This document shows, piece by piece, positions 51,259 through 62,187 of a stretch of 64,000 nucleotides of DNA. Made by a program: the position numbers and the translations under genes. Source of the stretch: Melieria omissa (taxonomy: Eukaryota; Arthropoda; Insecta; Diptera; Ulidiidae); NCBI GenBank assembly GCA_963971225.1, contig OZ020270.1:29015123-29079122 (forward strand), given 5' to 3'. Position 1 is the first letter of the stretch. Every line of letters begins with the position of its first letter. The notes beneath the pieces are model-generated. The model was not told where the DNA came from. It saw nothing but the letters and a program-made list of their open reading frames with translations, and made no database searches.

Positions 51259-52833
51259 CTAGGTATTTATGGTGTACGGTTTTAGTGAGTCGTTGTGGAC
51301 TTCTTTTTCTTTTCCGTTGTAATCGATTACGGAGTTTACTCCCTTTCGTTCTAAAATTCTGTATGGTCCGCTGTATGGACTTATGTTCTTTTTTCTGTTT
51401 TCCACTTTCAATAATACTAAGTCATTGACTTCCAAGCGCAAAGGGTTGTTGTATTGCTGGTCTTGTTTATGTTTACGTTTAGTTTTTGTTTGAATTGTGC
51501 TTGTCTTAGCTTTTTGTATTGCGTCATGTAACCTGATCTTTAGTTCGTTTGCATAATTGTCGTAATCGTAAATCGGTTGTGTGTGCTTGAGTGTGTCAGT
51601 GGGTAACGACGGTAATTTGCCGAAAATGAGTTCGAATGGTGTGTATTCTGTGTCGATGTTAGGTGTCGTGTTATATGCAAATGTGTAGTACGGTATCCAT
51701 TTATCCCATTCATCATCATTGAAGAATTCAATGAGTACCCTATGGTTTCTTTCTAGTGTACCTATTGTTTGATGTTGATAAGGTGTTGAAAATACTTGTT
51801 CTATTTGTAAGAGGGAGCATATGTTGCTCATTAACTCATTTGTGAACTCTGTTCCTCTGTCTGATTTAAGAATTTTGAACTGTCCGTATTTCAAAATCAA
51901 TTGTTCTACTAATGTTTTTGCTGTGGTGGTCGCGTCTTTGGTGCTCATTGGGTGCGCTATGACGTATTTGGTTAGTTCGCATTGCATCGTCAGAATGTAT
52001 CGATAGCTGTTGGACATGCGGAGTGGTCCGACAGTGTCAATGGATACAATTTGGAAACTGTCACTTGGTGTGGTCGTAATTGTAATGTGTTCTTTCGTGT
52101 GTTTTGTTTGTTTGTTTTTGGCACATTTATGGCAGTTATTTATGTATGTTTTTACCATTTTGTTCATGTTTTTCCATGTATATCGCTGTTTGAGTTTCAA
52201 AACTGTTTTCCTTACACCAAGGTGTCCTCCATGTGTGGAATTGTGGAATTCTTGTATTAGTTTGAATTTTATGATGTCCTCTTTTATTCTCTGGGGTGGG
52301 GTGTATATTAATATGTTCAAATTTGGCCTTATGCATTTCTTGAATGCTTTTTCATAAATATTCTTCAATTCATTTGTGCGCGTCTTTTTAAATATTTCAT
52401 CACTTGTCGACAGTGCTAATTCTTTAATATTGTATTTTCTCATGGTACAAATGAGCTTCTCCATAGTCGAAACTAGTTTCGTAGGGTTATCGCTGCATCG
52501 TACTGTTACATTTTCATCAACTATTTCGACCATTGCCTGGGCTAATGGCTTAGTTGGAATTAAATTGGCCTCAATATTAAAGTGTAATTTCTTAATATTT
52601 TTGATATCTGCTATGGACGTGCATTGCCACATATTAAGTTGATCAGGCTTCTGTGTTGTGCAGTTCTCCTTAGGTGTATCTTCTAGTCCTTTTTCGGACA
52701 TGCCCCGTGTAATTGCTAGTGTTCGTTTAACAGATTTATCTTCTGTAAGAGGAATCATTGATTTTAGATAGTCTGAGTCAATTTTGATTCTTGACAATGC
52801 GTCAGCGTTGGTGTTCATTTTGCCTTGTTTGTA
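51259..52833 (-). pseudogene. pol: Element C RNase H end and integrase
   Basis: This open frame of about 525 residues starts at the MITE boundary in RNase H (YKQGKMNTNADALSRI). It has a linker, the integrase zinc domain (EFHNSTHGGHLG ... CHKC), the DDE core (VSIDTVGPLR, LKSDRGTEFTNEL, HQTIGTLERNH), and a basic C-terminus with VNDLVLLKVE and SPYSGPYRIL. The frame shows no stop, so element C was young when it was interrupted. The reading beyond 52833 to 52974 belongs to the MITE. Confidence 0.87.
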
Positions 52834-52835
52834 TA

Positions 52836-53860
52836 CCCAGTAAACATTGAAGCAAGCCTTTGATATATTTTTGAAATTCAATTTGATAACAAGCACTTGA
52901 TAACAAGTTGATATCAAGTTTGAATTCTCAAAGGTTTGCAAAAGGCTTGCCTTCGGCTTGCTATCAACTTGCAATCAAGTTGAAAAATTTTGAATTTTGA
53001 GAGGATCGAAGAAGGCTGTGAATTTTCAGTGAATTGAATTCAATTGTTCATTCGTGTCGTCGCAAACAGTCGGTAAGGATCGTCGTAATTTATAAGATAA
53101 CTTTATAACTTTTTAAAAGAAATAAAAAAATAAAAATTAATAAGAGCATAAAAAAAGTGAAAAATGAGTGCGGTCGAGTGATTAAGTGTTTGATGACACC
53201 AGCGCCACCCAATGAGATTAACAACGGTCCGGTGGAGTCCGGCGCCGCCTCTCAGCTAAAAACGGAAGACATTGCATCACCGATTTACTCATCCTTCAGC
53301 GAGGAAGACGATGAGGTGGATGAGGAGCTGGAAGATGTTGCGGGAAGCAAAAACACATCATCCATAAGGGCGTCATTGGCAGAATGGGCTACAAAGCACA
53401 AAGCTGCATACCAAACGAAATTAAAAAAAATGTAAACAATAATTTAAGTTTATTAACAACTATGTTAGAACTACATCAATGTTTTAAGAATATATGCAAA
53501 TGAATTGCAAAATAAAAATAACAGACTTATTACAAAGTGTAGAAATTTCAATACGTACAAAACTGATTGGGACTAGTGGAATTGGAACTGTTGACAAAAG
53601 CTTACAAATACACTTGAAATCAATATTGATATCAAGCCCTGTAGCTTTGAAAAGAGGTTTGCTCTCAACTTGCCATACGCTTGCCATGAATTTGAAAACA
53701 ATAGCAATTTCAAATTGCTAAACTTCTTCCCTTTTTATTGAAAAAGCTATTGTTTTCAAGTTGATATCAAGCCAAAAGCAAGTGTTGATTTCAAAGGTAA
53801 GTGTTGATGCTTGATATCAAGTTGCTAGCAATTTCATAACAAGCCCAAATGTTTACTGGG
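52836..53860. mobile_element. 1025-bp TIR element with a small ORF
   Basis: Inverted ends CCCAGTAAACATT and AATGTTTACTGGG are flanked by TA (52834-52835 and 53861-53862). Subterminal regions are full of TTGATATCAAG-type palindromic motifs on both sides. It carries a 92-codon open frame at 53157-53435. The superfamily is not clear from the ends. Confidence 0.78.
53193..53435 (+). CDS. Small acidic protein in the CCCAGTAAAC element
   Basis: From the ATG at 53193 about 80 residues are encoded (the frame opens at 53157). An acidic segment SSFSEEDDEVDEELEDV precedes a basic end with SLAEWATKHK. The latter recalls the short LxxWAxxxxI motif of insect transposon-encoded proteins, but the match is weak and I do not assign a function. 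It may be the truncated N-terminus of a larger transposase. It is the only ORF in the element. Confidence 0.35.
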   Translation: MTPAPPNEINNGPVESGAASQLKTEDIASPIYSSFSEEDDEVDEELEDVAGSKNTSSIRASLAEWATKHKAAYQTKLKKM

Positions 53861-53897
53861 TATTATCAAAGAATATGAAGTAATATAGAACGCGCAT

Positions 53898-54264
53898 GTG
53901 GGCACACAAGTGTTTTCGGTTGCTATGATGCGAGCAGGAAGAGCGAAGCGTAGGCATTTGAAAATGTTAGGTTCATAACATTTTCTGTTAGATTTGCGTA
54001 GGACAACAGCAAAAAGCTATGTTATTGTTCGCAACGGCTTCACTCGTGTACATTGAAGTGGTGGTTGTTGCAGCGTAGTGTTCGCTCAATCATTTTTTGC
54101 ATGCATGTTTCTTGATCTTGTTTGCCGAAACGCAAACAAAAAACAAACAACGAACGAAGGCATCGTCATCATCGTTTCAGCGAAGATGACTCGGGATTCG
54201 CTAATGTTTTTGTTGTTGTCGTTTATTGTGTGTATGCTTTTTGGTTTTGCTGTAATGTCACTAT
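53898..54264. other. 5' non-coding part of the P-like element
   Basis: No reliable ORF. It ends with GTCACTAT (54257-54264), the left target duplication of the hAT element. It probably carries transposase-binding sites and the promoter, none identified. Confidence 0.4.
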
Positions 54265-56792
54265 TAGAGCTGTGAAACTATCGATAGTCTGCACCATCGA
54301 TAGTTTCGATAGGATAGTTTAAACTATCGATATATCGACGATAGTATCGACTTTCATACGGATCCATTAAAATGTATACTGGCCATTACCCATACCACAA
54401 ATTTTATGCATTTTTAATCATACAAAATGTTTATAACATATATGTATATATTAATTGTAAAATTGAGATCATACATGTATTTAAAATAAAAAAATAACTG
54501 AAAATTTTTTCATAATTCATATACAAAAATAACTTAAAATTTTGTTTAAAGAATAAACTTTGAGATCACTTTTTTTTCACTCAGGCACATTGCTCGGTGA
54601 CCCAATAATTCTTATTAATAAAAAGAATCATGTCCACATGTTTTGGTTTCAGTGCACATCTCCTATCAGAAATAATAGAACCAGCCTTGCTGAACATCCT
54701 TTCTGATTCTGTGGAGGTGGCTGGAATAGTAAAGTATCGCAATGCGCAAGTCATCAAATCCTTCATGTTTACGTCATTACACTGCAGGCAATAAATACGA
54801 AGTACAAAATCACAAGAAATATATCTAAAGTAATTATGAAGAACGTTTACCCTCCAATATTCCAAAGGATCCGATTTTTTTGATGCATTATCTTGTTCAA
54901 AATATTGACGTAATTTAATAACAGCGTCAGATCGACTTGTTTTTGTCTTATTGGCAATTTTGGCATCTAAAAATTGAAACAAGCCTTGCTCTTCATCCTG
55001 AGCGTAATTTGGTGTTGACGGCTCAGCAGTTTGCAAAGTATATAAAGCGTTGCATAAGCATGCAATCTCGTTCTCCAATATTTTTGCCCCTTGATCTGCA
55101 TTGAAGCTTGACCTAAAGCCCTCCTTCTTAAAACGAGGATCAAGTAAAGTGCCAATTCTGGTTGCAGTGCGCTCTTCGTAAATCGAAAGCCTCTTTATTA
55201 TCTTCTCTTTTAAAAAATCACATGCGGTTAAGCCTTCTGAGGTGTTCATACATGCTGCTGATTTTTGAAGACTTTGCAATAATCCGCATATTAGAGGTAT
55301 TATTAATGAAATCGTTATTTTGTGACTTGAAGATACTTGTACTGTAGCGCTGACAAACGGTGACAGCAATTTTGTTAAATCTCGTATAAGGTCTATATCT
55401 AACGAAGTCAACATTGGTGGAGCCTTTGAAGTATCTAGCAGCACAGCAGACACAGAATCCTTTAAAAGCAAAAGTCGTTCCATCATATCATATGCACTGT
55501 TCCATCTGGTGGGCACCTCTTGAATTAGACTATAAGGCTTTTCAACCTTTTGAGCCGCTTTAAGTTTTTCGTATGCATTCGTAGAGCTTTTGAAATATTG
55601 TACAATCCGCTTACATTTCACCAGCACACTCTTTATGGGTTCTTCTGCCAAACAATCTTGCACGACTAGATTTAACGAGTGGGCGAAGCATGGAAGATTT
55701 TTTTTTTTAACTATTTCACATGCTTTGAGCATACATTTAGCATTGTCTGTAACTATAGCCATTATCTTGCTCGTAACGCCCCATTCGTCGAAGACTGCCT
55801 GTAATGATGCTGCAATATTTTCCGCAGAGTGGCTGGTGTGACTGATAAGTTGTTTTGTGGACAAAACTGCCGTGCACAATTTCAATTCATTTGTTATAAA
55901 GTGGCATGTAACTGTTAGGTACCCTTCATTTGCGCGCGAGGTCCAGCAGTCTGCGGTAATTGCACAAAAGTCCACTTTTTGCATCACTTGTGTCAACTCA
56001 CTTTTAATGTGTTTATACATATCAGTCATCAGTACTTTTTGCAAAGTATACCGAGACGGAAGTTCGTACCGAGGATCAAGGCACTTCACAAATTCTTGGA
56101 AGCCTTTATCTTCAACAATAGAGAATGGCTGAACATCAGTCGCGACCATTCGCATCAGCGCATTATCGAGCACGAGCTTCCGTTTGGAATTACTTTCATA
56201 ACAATCTTGTTTTTGAAAATAGGGCGCAATTGTCGGCTGCAATGGCTTGGTTTCTGATGTACGGCAAGATGGATGCACTCTACGTAAATGGTCGAAAAGG
56301 TTGCTTGTATTGCCACTCGTTTTATAATCTTTCTTGCACAAGCGACATTTTGCAAATTTCTTATTTTCTGATACGTCAAAAAAGTTCCAAACCTCTGACA
56401 CTTTAGGTTTTTTTGGGGGAATATTTTCGGAAGCGCAAACATTTTCCTTTCTGCCATCTACACAAAACATGTGGAAAAAATTTAATTAGAATGTTTCACT
56501 TTATTTGGCAACTGTTAATTACCATTGGACACATCAAAGTATTTCTCCATTGCTGCGGAGCCGTCAACACCAACACCACCTGCACAGGCCTAAAACTATC
56601 AACAAATAACGTTTTATTACGAAAATAACAAAAATTTATTTTACTTACTCGACTTTACAATTTCGTCAGCAAATTTGTGATGAGCAAACGGCATACAAAT
56701 AGATAGTCGATAGTCTCACTATCTATCGATAGTAAAAAAAAATTTAAACTATCGATAGTATCGATAGTGCCATCGATAGTTTCACAGCTCTA
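54265..56792 (-). mobile_element. Apparently complete hAT element with TATCGATA-rich ends
   Basis: Inverted ends begin TAGAGCTGTGAAACTATCGAT (21 bp), flanked by the perfect 8-bp duplication GTCACTAT (54257-54264 and 56793-56800). It is 2528 bp long and has one intact transposase gene. Exact TATCGATA copies lie at 54279, 54325, 56724, 56750 and 56759. All structural parts of an autonomous hAT are present. Confidence 0.93.
54581..56470 (-). CDS. hAT transposase with BED zinc finger
   Basis: 629 residues in one frame without stops. An N-terminal BED finger (about 22-70: VWNFFDV ... CRLCKK ... HLRRVH) would bind the element ends. The RNase H-like catalytic region follows with FCAITADCWTS, AIVTDNAKCMLKA and LPCFAHSLNLVVQD, and the C-terminal hAT dimerisation region has IPATSTESERMFSKAG and LKPKHVDMILFINKNYW. 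Length and motif order match BED-type hAT transposases. The ATG at 56470 is chosen as the first in frame; a short intron near the start cannot be excluded. The gene lies opposite to the P-like transposase. Confidence 0.92.
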   Translation of the reverse strand: MFCVDGRKENVCASENIPPKKPKVSEVWNFFDVSENKKFAKCRLCKKDYKTSGNTSNLFDHLRRVHPSCRTSETKPLQPTIAPYFQKQDCYESNSKRKLVLDNALMRMVATDVQPFSIVEDKGFQEFVKCLDPRYELPSRYTLQKVLMTDMYKHIKSELTQVMQKVDFCAITADCWTSRANEGYLTVTCHFITNELKLCTAVLSTKQLISHTSHSAENIAASLQAVFDEWGVTSKIMAIVTDNAKCMLKACEIVKKKNLPCFAHSLNLVVQDCLAEEPIKSVLVKCKRIVQYFKSSTNAYEKLKAAQKVEKPYSLIQEVPTRWNSAYDMMERLLLLKDSVSAVLLDTSKAPPMLTSLDIDLIRDLTKLLSPFVSATVQVSSSHKITISLIIPLICGLLQSLQKSAACMNTSEGLTACDFLKEKIIKRLSIYEERTATRIGTLLDPRFKKEGFRSSFNADQGAKILENEIACLCNALYTLQTAEPSTPNYAQDEEQGLFQFLDAKIANKTKTSRSDAVIKLRQYFEQDNASKKSDPLEYWRVNVLHNYFRYISCDFVLRIYCLQCNDVNMKDLMTCALRYFTIPATSTESERMFSKAGSIISDRRCALKPKHVDMILFINKNYWVTEQCA

Positions 56793-57052
56793 GTCACTAT
56801 CAATCGAAGATTTGTGGTGTATGGCTGTTTGCTCAAATGCTGCGCTTTGATTGATTTTTAAAACCTGCAAATATTTAGACGTGGTTGAATCCAATTTGAA
56901 ATTTTCACAAATATTTTTACGTGGCGAGTTCCAAGTAAAATCATTTGTTTATATTTTGACGTGGTTGATACCAATTTTGAATTTTTTTAAGAAGTATTTT
57001 AACGCCATTGTCCAACATTGTAATTCTATTTTGTGTTTCGGTTTGTTACAAT

Positions 57053-58282
57053 ATGGCTACAAATATAAAGACAAATAGAAATTCCTCAACGTCTGGAATT
57101 CAATGTTGTGTTCGCAGTTGCAAAAAATCGAGACGACAATGCGAGAATCTTAGATTATTTAGATTCCCCGCTGCTGATTTCGTGTTTGGCCAAATTTGGC
57201 GCGAAAAATGCAATATATCTTATGACGACTATAACCGAAAACTGTATATTTGTGAAAATCATTTCTCCAGTACTTATGTAGGAAAAAGGTTTCTAAAAAA
57301 GGATGCGATTCCAACCTTAAACTTAGACGAAGATCATGAGATTTCGGATGAAGAATTTTTAGAACCAGATTCTTCATTGAAACGACCACGTTATGATGAC
57401 ATAGTATGCAGTAATTGCGAAAAAAACGTCAAAATAACCCATTATTACAAAAAGAAATACAGCGACCTATTAAAAAAATTCAAAAAAATTAACGAAAAAT
57501 TGCGAAAAGAAAAGCGCTTTATTTTAAAATCCAAGAATTGTTGTTCAAAGACTTTAAAAAATTCAATTGATTCTTTAAAACATATCAACTTGGAATCCAA
57601 AACATTTTGTAAACTTTTACTTAGCACCCGGCCAAAAGAATATTCTGACGAAGTGAAATATTTAGCGCAAAATATTTTTTATATTTCACAATCAACATAT
57701 TCTTTCCTAAGAGATAAGTTAAATTTCAATTTGCCACATATCAGCACCTTAAATCGGTGGGCTCCAATAAAGTTCCTTCAGCCCGGTATCAACAATGTGG
57801 CTTTTGAATTCATTAAAAAGATGTGCTTAGAGTTGGAGGAAAAAAATGAAAATAATATGGTTCTTTTAATGGACGAAATGGCAATACGTAGAGAATTACG
57901 ATACAATCAAAAACTAGATTTAATTGACGGATTTGAATGCACAGGCTTCGAAAGAACAAAAAAAATTGGTAAGCAAGTATGTGTATTTATGTTGAAGTCC
58001 ATGTTCTCGAGTTGGTGTTCAATTTTAAACTATTTTGTGTCAGAGAATGGATTAACAGCAGATACGTTGTGCAAAATAATTAAAGAAAATCTTAAAATTT
58101 TAAGCAATTTTGGTATAGTAGTGAACGTTTTGGTTTGTGATCAGGGGTCTTCTAATAGAAAGTGTTTCTCCGACTTAGGCGTATGTATAGAGAAACCATA
58201 CTTTCAATTTCAAAATCAAAAAATTTATTGCATGTTCGATTTCCCACATTTAATCAAGTCATTGCGTTGTTGGTTGGCTTAA
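57053..58282 (+). pseudogene. P-like transposase, N-terminal part with THAP domain
   Basis: The ATG at 57053 (MATNIKTNRN) is preferred. A THAP C2CH zinc domain occupies about residues 17-90 (CCVRSCKKS, FGQIWREKCN, ICENHF, KDAIPTL) and would bind DNA. A Lys-rich coiled-coil-like stretch follows (KKFKKINEKLRKEKR), then the P-element catalytic region start (NNMVLLMDEMAIRRELRY and LVCDQGSSNRKCF). The frame ends at 58282 after FDFPHLIKSLRCWL. Homology continues one base away, so there is either a 1-base indel or a short unrecognised intron. Confidence 0.85.
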
Positions 58283-59585
58283 ATGCGACTTGAAAACGCC
58301 TGATGGTTTAGTTAGCTTTAAAGTAGTTCAAGAGCTTTGGGAGAGGGAAGAAAATTGTAAAACCAAAATGTGCCCAAAATTGACTAGACAACACATATTT
58401 CCAAATTCATTTGAAAAAATGCGTGTTAAATTTGCCACGCAAGTGTTCAGTAAAACAGTTGAAGCTGCTATCAGAACAATTTCAGACATAAGTGGATTTA
58501 AAAAAATCACACAAGAGGTAGCGTTATCCACAGCTGATTTTATAGCAAAAATTGATCAAATATTTGATTGCATGAATAGTGGATCTTTGTATGCAGATAA
58601 CTGCTACCGATCTGCTCTTCAGATTAAGAAAGAATCGCACACATTTATTCAAACATTTTTATATTATCTAGGGGAAGTGAAATTTGTTGATGAAAAAAAA
58701 CGAGTTTTCTTCCTAGATGGCATGAAACTATCCTTAAAATCGGTCCTTCTACTTGTAGATGAAATATTAAAAGATAATTCGGACAAGTTTTTTATTATGA
58801 CAAAGGCCTTTAACCAGGACAAGTTGGAGAATACGTTTGCTGTGTTAAGGCAAAAAGGAGGTAATAATTGTAACCCCTCTGTAGCTGAACTTAATAATAT
58901 CTTAGCCAGGTTATTAGCCTTTAAAATAATAAAGTTTAGCTCCTCTACCAATTGTGAAGAGACGCAAGATTCAATGACTAATTTAATTTCAAGCGCTTCT
59001 TTTAATGAGGATGTTTTGCAGGCTAATGGCGATGATAATGACAATGAAATCCTGGAAAATCTTGATCTAAGTAGTGAGATGCACGAGGCGTATTTTGTAG
59101 GTGACACCTTTTGTAATCTGAAAGATATTAACTTAGAGCTGGTTTCCATGAGGTATTTTGTTGGATACGTAGCGTACAAAATCATTCCTAAATTAAATTG
59201 TGAAAAATGCGGTGACGAATTGAGAAAAAGGGATGAAGTTTTGACTGCTCCAAGTGAAATTTTTATTTTTCACAAAAATTATCAGTCAATTTCTGATTTT
59301 GGTAATCTTTTTGCTCCTTCCAATTCCCTAATGAATGTATGCATAAAACATATTTTAATTTTTCATAAAATCTTCGAAGCAGAACCTGAAAAAATTGGTA
59401 TTAAGGCACATGTTTTACAATCTTGTAAAAATGCTACACCTGAATGGTTCCATGGTGAGTGCTGTAACCATAGAGTCCAAATTTTAGATTTTCTTATTTT
59501 AGTTCTTCTACGAAAACACTGCATGTGGGCTGTGCAAAAAGGAAGTTCGAAAGAACGAAAATTGAAAATAATTGTTGGCAAATAA
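58263..59585 (+). pseudogene. P-like transposase, C-terminal part
   Basis: It is open from about 58263 (WLKCDLKTPDGLVSFKVVQE) for some 440 residues to the stop at 59583-59585. It contains the P-type GTP-binding and catalytic remainder with TRQHIFPNSFEKMRV, DKLENTFAVLRQKGGNN, and the conserved end VGYVAYKI with CEKCGDEL and CIKHILIFHKIF. Apart from the single junction with 57053-58282 no lesion is visible. A few hundred bases of A/T-rich 3' sequence follow to the right TIR. Confidence 0.85.
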
Positions 59586-60139
59586 AAAAATTCTTATTAA
59601 AAATTATTATTTATGAAAGATAAATTTAAACGAAAGTAAAACAATAAACATAAAACCTTACAATAATATTCTTAATAAATAACTATAAACGCTCTTGTGC
59701 AACATGTTTGCACCCATATTTTACTACACCAAGTTCACGCATTTTTTTTGCTAATTGTAATTTGCTTGTGATTATAAAAAAGAAAGCAGAAATAACGACG
59801 CAACAATTACCAACAACATCAATGTTATCCCGCCTGCACGGCAAAGCGCAAAAAACAGTATACCGCTAACTTTTTTTTGTTTGCCAATATTATAATGCTA
59901 TTCCCCGCGACAACAAAAGCAGCGTTCATCGTCATGTTTATCAAGTGGCGCAACAGCAGCGAGAATACGAATAAGTACAGAAGCGACTTCAATTCACATG
60001 TTACGCCGAAGTTACAGAGATTTCTGCTGTTAGTAACAGAGATTTCTGCTGTCAATAACAGAGGGTACTACCAGCAGTACCCAAGTACAACGCGTTTGCT
60101 TGTATGAGATGCGCGTTCTATATTACTTCATATTCTTTG

Positions 60140-61289
60140 ATATTATGTCAAAGTCATAATCCGATAGATCGAGTCTTATTCGTGTCATTTTGGATGACGG
60201 GTTTTTGTGTGTGAATAAGGATACTAAAGGTCTATGGTCTGTTATTACTGTGAATCTTCGTCCGTACAGGTATGGTTTAAAGAAGTTAATCGCCCAATGT
60301 ATGGCCAAAAGTTCTTTTTCAATTACCGGTTTGTTTAGGTCGTGCTTTTGTAAGGATTTGCTGGCGTATGCAATTGGTAGATCTTCGCCTACTTCGCCTT
60401 GCGAGAGTACGGCTCCTAATGCGAAATCTGATGCATCCGTTGTTACTAGGAATGGTTTGTCAAAATTTGGGTATTGTAGAATTAGTGGGTTTATCAATAG
60501 TTGTTTTAGTTTTGTGAAAGCGTCTTCGCATTCTTTACTCCATTCGAATTTAGCGTTTTTCTTTTGTAGTGAGTTGAAACATTTCGTAATTTTCGCGAAA
60601 TCTGGAATAAATTTTCTGTAGTAATTGCAGAATGCAGTGAATCTTCTGACGTCGTTGGCGTTCGTTGGTGTCGGGTAGTTCTTAATGGTTTCGAATTTGG
60701 CTGGGTCTGGTTTGATGCCATGTCGTGTAATTAGGTGTCCTAGGTATACAACTTCTGGTCGTAGGAAACAACATTTATTCGCGTTGAGTTTCAGGTTGTA
60801 TCTTTTTAGTCTGTTTAGTACTTTAATTAAATTGTCAGTGTGGTGTTGTATACTACATCCAAAAACAATAATGTCGTCTACGTAAAGGAATGCTTCTGAG
60901 TCTAATCCTGATAGTGCTATGGTTAGCATTCTTTGGAAACTGTTTGATGAGATTTTTAATCCAAATGGTAGTCGTTTGAATTGATAGTGTCCGTTTGAAG
61001 TGGAAAATGCTGTTAATGGTCTTGAAGTTTTGTCGAGTGGTATCTGATGGAATGAGCTGGTCATGTCTAATGTGGAGAACCATTTCGCTCTGCCTAGTTT
61101 GTCTAGTACGTCTTCTAGTCGTGTAAGTGGAAATTTATCATTCACTATCCTGTCATTAAGTTTTCGGAAGTCGACGACTAAACGCCATTTTGTTTCGTTT
61201 GGGTTTCCCTTTTTTGGTACCAGTAACAGTGGTGCATTATACGGACTAACTGAATGTTCGATAATGTCGTCTTTTAGTAGTTGTTGCAC
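60140..61289 (-). pseudogene. pol: Element C reverse transcriptase and RNase H
   Basis: About 380 residues are open: VPKKGNPNETKWRLVVDFRK, FSTLDMTSSFHQI, the YVDDIIVF box, the connection with FCNYYRKFIPDF, then RNase H with TTDASDFALGAVL, IEKELLAIHWAI and TDHRPLVSLFTH. It ends at the P-like element boundary after DYDFDII, and the rest is at 51259-52833. The frame begins without its own start, since a shift near 61300-61350 separates it from protease. Confidence 0.87.
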
Positions 61290-61336
61290 TTGCTTTTCAA
61301 TTTCTCCTGTTTGTGTGTGGGGTAGTCTGTAGTTCT

Positions 61337-62185
61337 TTATACATACTGGTGTGTTGTCCGAGGTTGGGTATAGAAATTGTTTGTTGTAAGTGTTTCATTT
61401 TCGAGATGAAAAACGTCTTGGTATGTTTTGAGAATTTCTATCAGCTCGTCTTTTGTTTTGGTGTCTGTGCACTGAATATTGAGGGAGTTTATTAATTTGT
61501 TTAGTCTGTTTTGGCTGTGGGGTTGTTTGTTGTTAATTGATAAGGTTTCATAATTTCTTAAAGGTTCAAATTTTAATTCGATGTCTTTTAGTTCTACTTC
61601 ATTGTCGTTGGTGTTTAGAATTTTGATGTGTGTGGTGCCTTTTGCTGGTGCAATTGAGTTGCTTATAAAGACTCCTTCTTTAATTTCTTGGTTAAAAATT
61701 ACGCTGTCTTCTTTTAACTTCAAATTTACCGGGGTAATGGATTGTGTTCTAGGGGGTACTTTTATTGTGAGTATGTGTAATGGTTTGGTTTCTATCGGGA
61801 TGATGATTTCGTATTCGTTGACTAATAGGCTTATAGTGTACGTTTCGTAGTCGATTTTGCTGAAAAATTTGGCTAGAAAGTCTCTGCCTAGTATGCCGTC
61901 AAAAACTATTGGGAAATCAGGATTTACTACGTGAAATGGGTGTGAGATTTTCTCGTCATTGAAAAGTAATTGTAGTTGTATGGTGCCCAGTGAATGAATA
62001 ACTCCTTTGGATATTCCGGTTAGTTTGCAGCTATCCTCTGTCTTGTAGGATTCATTGTCTCTTATGTTTGTTCTTTTGCATAGTGAAATGTCTGCGCCTG
62101 TGTCGATTAGAAATGTCAGTTTTTTGTTTGCCTTGGAGCATTTTATGTGTATGTAGTTCGTGAGATTATCCGATATTTTGAATAT
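61337..62185 (-). pseudogene. pol: Element C protease and linker to RT
   Basis: On the minus strand the pol frame is entered about one codon before the gag stop (62188) by a -1 step. It carries the aspartic protease active site FLIDTGADISL (about 62087-62120) and ILGRDFLAKFF (about 61868-61900). The linker continues to 61337, where the frame is lost before RT. No classical slippery heptamer is visible at the gag-pol step. Confidence 0.75.
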
Positions 62186-62187
62186 TT

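Larger units (their letters stand above)
53867..60139 (+). mobile_element. P-like element with 31-bp terminal inverted repeats
   Basis: The left end starting CAAAGAATATGAAGTAATAT (53867-53897) is matched perfectly by the inverted right end 60109-60139, 31 bp as in P elements. A duplication of 7 bp (ATATTAT) can be read after allowing for the MITE inserted at its left edge. It encodes a THAP-domain transposase. Without the hAT inserted at 54265-56792 it is about 3.7 kb. Confidence 0.87.

Noticed and set aside
52834..52974. N-terminal 45 residues of the long element C integrase frame as part of pol
   Set aside because: They are read from the end of the CCCAGTAAAC element that interrupts RNase H.
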